From Brachypterus glaber (Eukaryota; Arthropoda; Insecta; Coleoptera; Kateretidae): a DNA stretch of 64,000 nucleotides. Position 1 is the first letter of the stretch; every line of letters begins with the position of its first letter. Location of the stretch: positions 8,111,916 to 8,175,915 of the forward strand of contig OY294045.1 of assembly GCA_958510825.1 (NCBI GenBank), written 5' to 3'. Under the pieces are notes generated by a model. That model searched no databases and had not been told where the DNA came from. It saw only the letters and a list, made by a program, of their open reading frames with translations. Made by a program: the position numbers and the translations under genes. This document shows, piece by piece, positions 63,413-64,000 of the stretch.

Positions 63413-64000
63413 TAATAATAAAGCTGGGATTGTTTTTTTTTAATCGTAAAATTATTCGTGATTTTTTTTTATTGCAACTGTTTGTTTAATCAAGCGTTAC
63501 TACAAGAATATCAAAAAGGAAAAGACGAACAAGCTTTAAAGAAAAAGAAGCCGTGAAGATATGCAATGCTTCGCATTCCATAGTATACTATTCAGTGCAT
63601 TGCGTTTTCTCGATATACAAGGTGGCCCATAAGTCACTTTACCATTTAAAAATTGAATAACTTTTTTGTTTGTCTTTTTTTTTATTTATTTCTTTTACAA
63701 TATAGAGTACAGGAAAGGGATTTTTTTTTGGACTATGTATGAAAAGTCATGTCTTTTAAATTAGGTCCATTTTCCGCTTTGCAAGCACGGGCATTAGATC
63801 ATATATCCCCTCCTAGATGCGCCGTGAGTCCCCGTCAAACCGAAATGTTTTCATTGCTATATCCAGGTAGATTTCACCTTCCCGCTTCTGGTCACCATCC
63901 ACCGCTATAGTGGTTTGTTAACAAATATCTTATACTTCACCTCCTCGCAACCTCACCGCTATAGTGGTTTGTTTACAATTGGCTTTGTATATGTTCTACA
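63413..64000. other. No gene; possible element end and a 54-bp-spaced repeat
   Basis: ACAAGGTGGCCCATAAGT at 63618 resembles the ACAGGGTGGCC start of many insect elements; its partner would lie beyond the window. ACCGCTATAGTGGTTTGTT occurs at 63901-63919 and 63955-63973 and is a near-palindrome (ACCGCTATAGTGGT). Confidence 0.4.

Noticed and set aside
1..64000. tRNA, rRNA or snRNA genes
   Set aside because: No cloverleaf with A and B boxes, no rRNA core sequence and no snRNA motif was recognised on either strand by eye.

Overview
The window is AT-rich nuclear DNA of an animal, most likely an insect. No ordinary host gene is recognisable: every convincing coding remnant belongs to a transposable element, and most of the rest is inverted-repeat (foldback or MITE) DNA nested several layers deep. 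The insect assignment rests on the mix of element types (Tc1/mariner, PIF/Harbinger, piggyBac-like, jockey/CR1-type and R1-type LINEs) and is an inference.

Layout. 1-10 kb: a hairpin-element body split by a MITE, a motif-rich element (1912-3150), foldback fragments, an internally deleted Harbinger (6101-6964), a hairpin element (7159-7802) and a foldback carrying an R1-like LINE tail with a clean 15-bp target duplication. 10-19 kb: hairpins, a 1.3-kb foldback, small MITEs, a second Harbinger copy and a mariner-type foldback. 19-28 kb: two LINEs (19755-21165 and 24084-26925) and two MITEs sharing the CGTCGGCTTACAAG terminus, with two hairpin elements in inverted orientation between the LINEs. 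28-40 kb: foldbacks, a piggyBac-like MITE, and tandem hairpin elements (34905-36613). 40-44.3 kb: a LINE tail, then the two most interesting objects, a tandem array of 362-bp units and a near-perfect 322-bp palindrome. 44.5-52 kb: Tc1-type and other foldbacks. 52-64 kb: two decayed LINEs on the minus strand, MITEs, the last hairpin element and a clustered 14-bp motif.

Main results. (1) The array at 41051-42474 carries, in all four units, a sequence that folds as a type I hammerhead ribozyme. The array is flanked by a 13-bp direct repeat, which together look like an animal retrozyme. (2) The palindrome at 43461-44131 sits between 14-bp direct repeats, and each arm contains a hammerhead-like core (CTGAAGA, stem, GAAA, GTC), suggesting a Penelope-like or retrozyme relative in inverted form. 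(3) At least three families share one architecture: a long AT-rich hairpin, often with a GC-rich cap, next to a body with short inverted ends. Two of them contain the first exon-sized piece of an ORF with an LPxKS motif, resembling the N-terminus of tyrosine-recombinase-like (Crypton-type) proteins.

All alignments were made by eye. Boundaries are approximate to a few bases, and no folding or database search was run.
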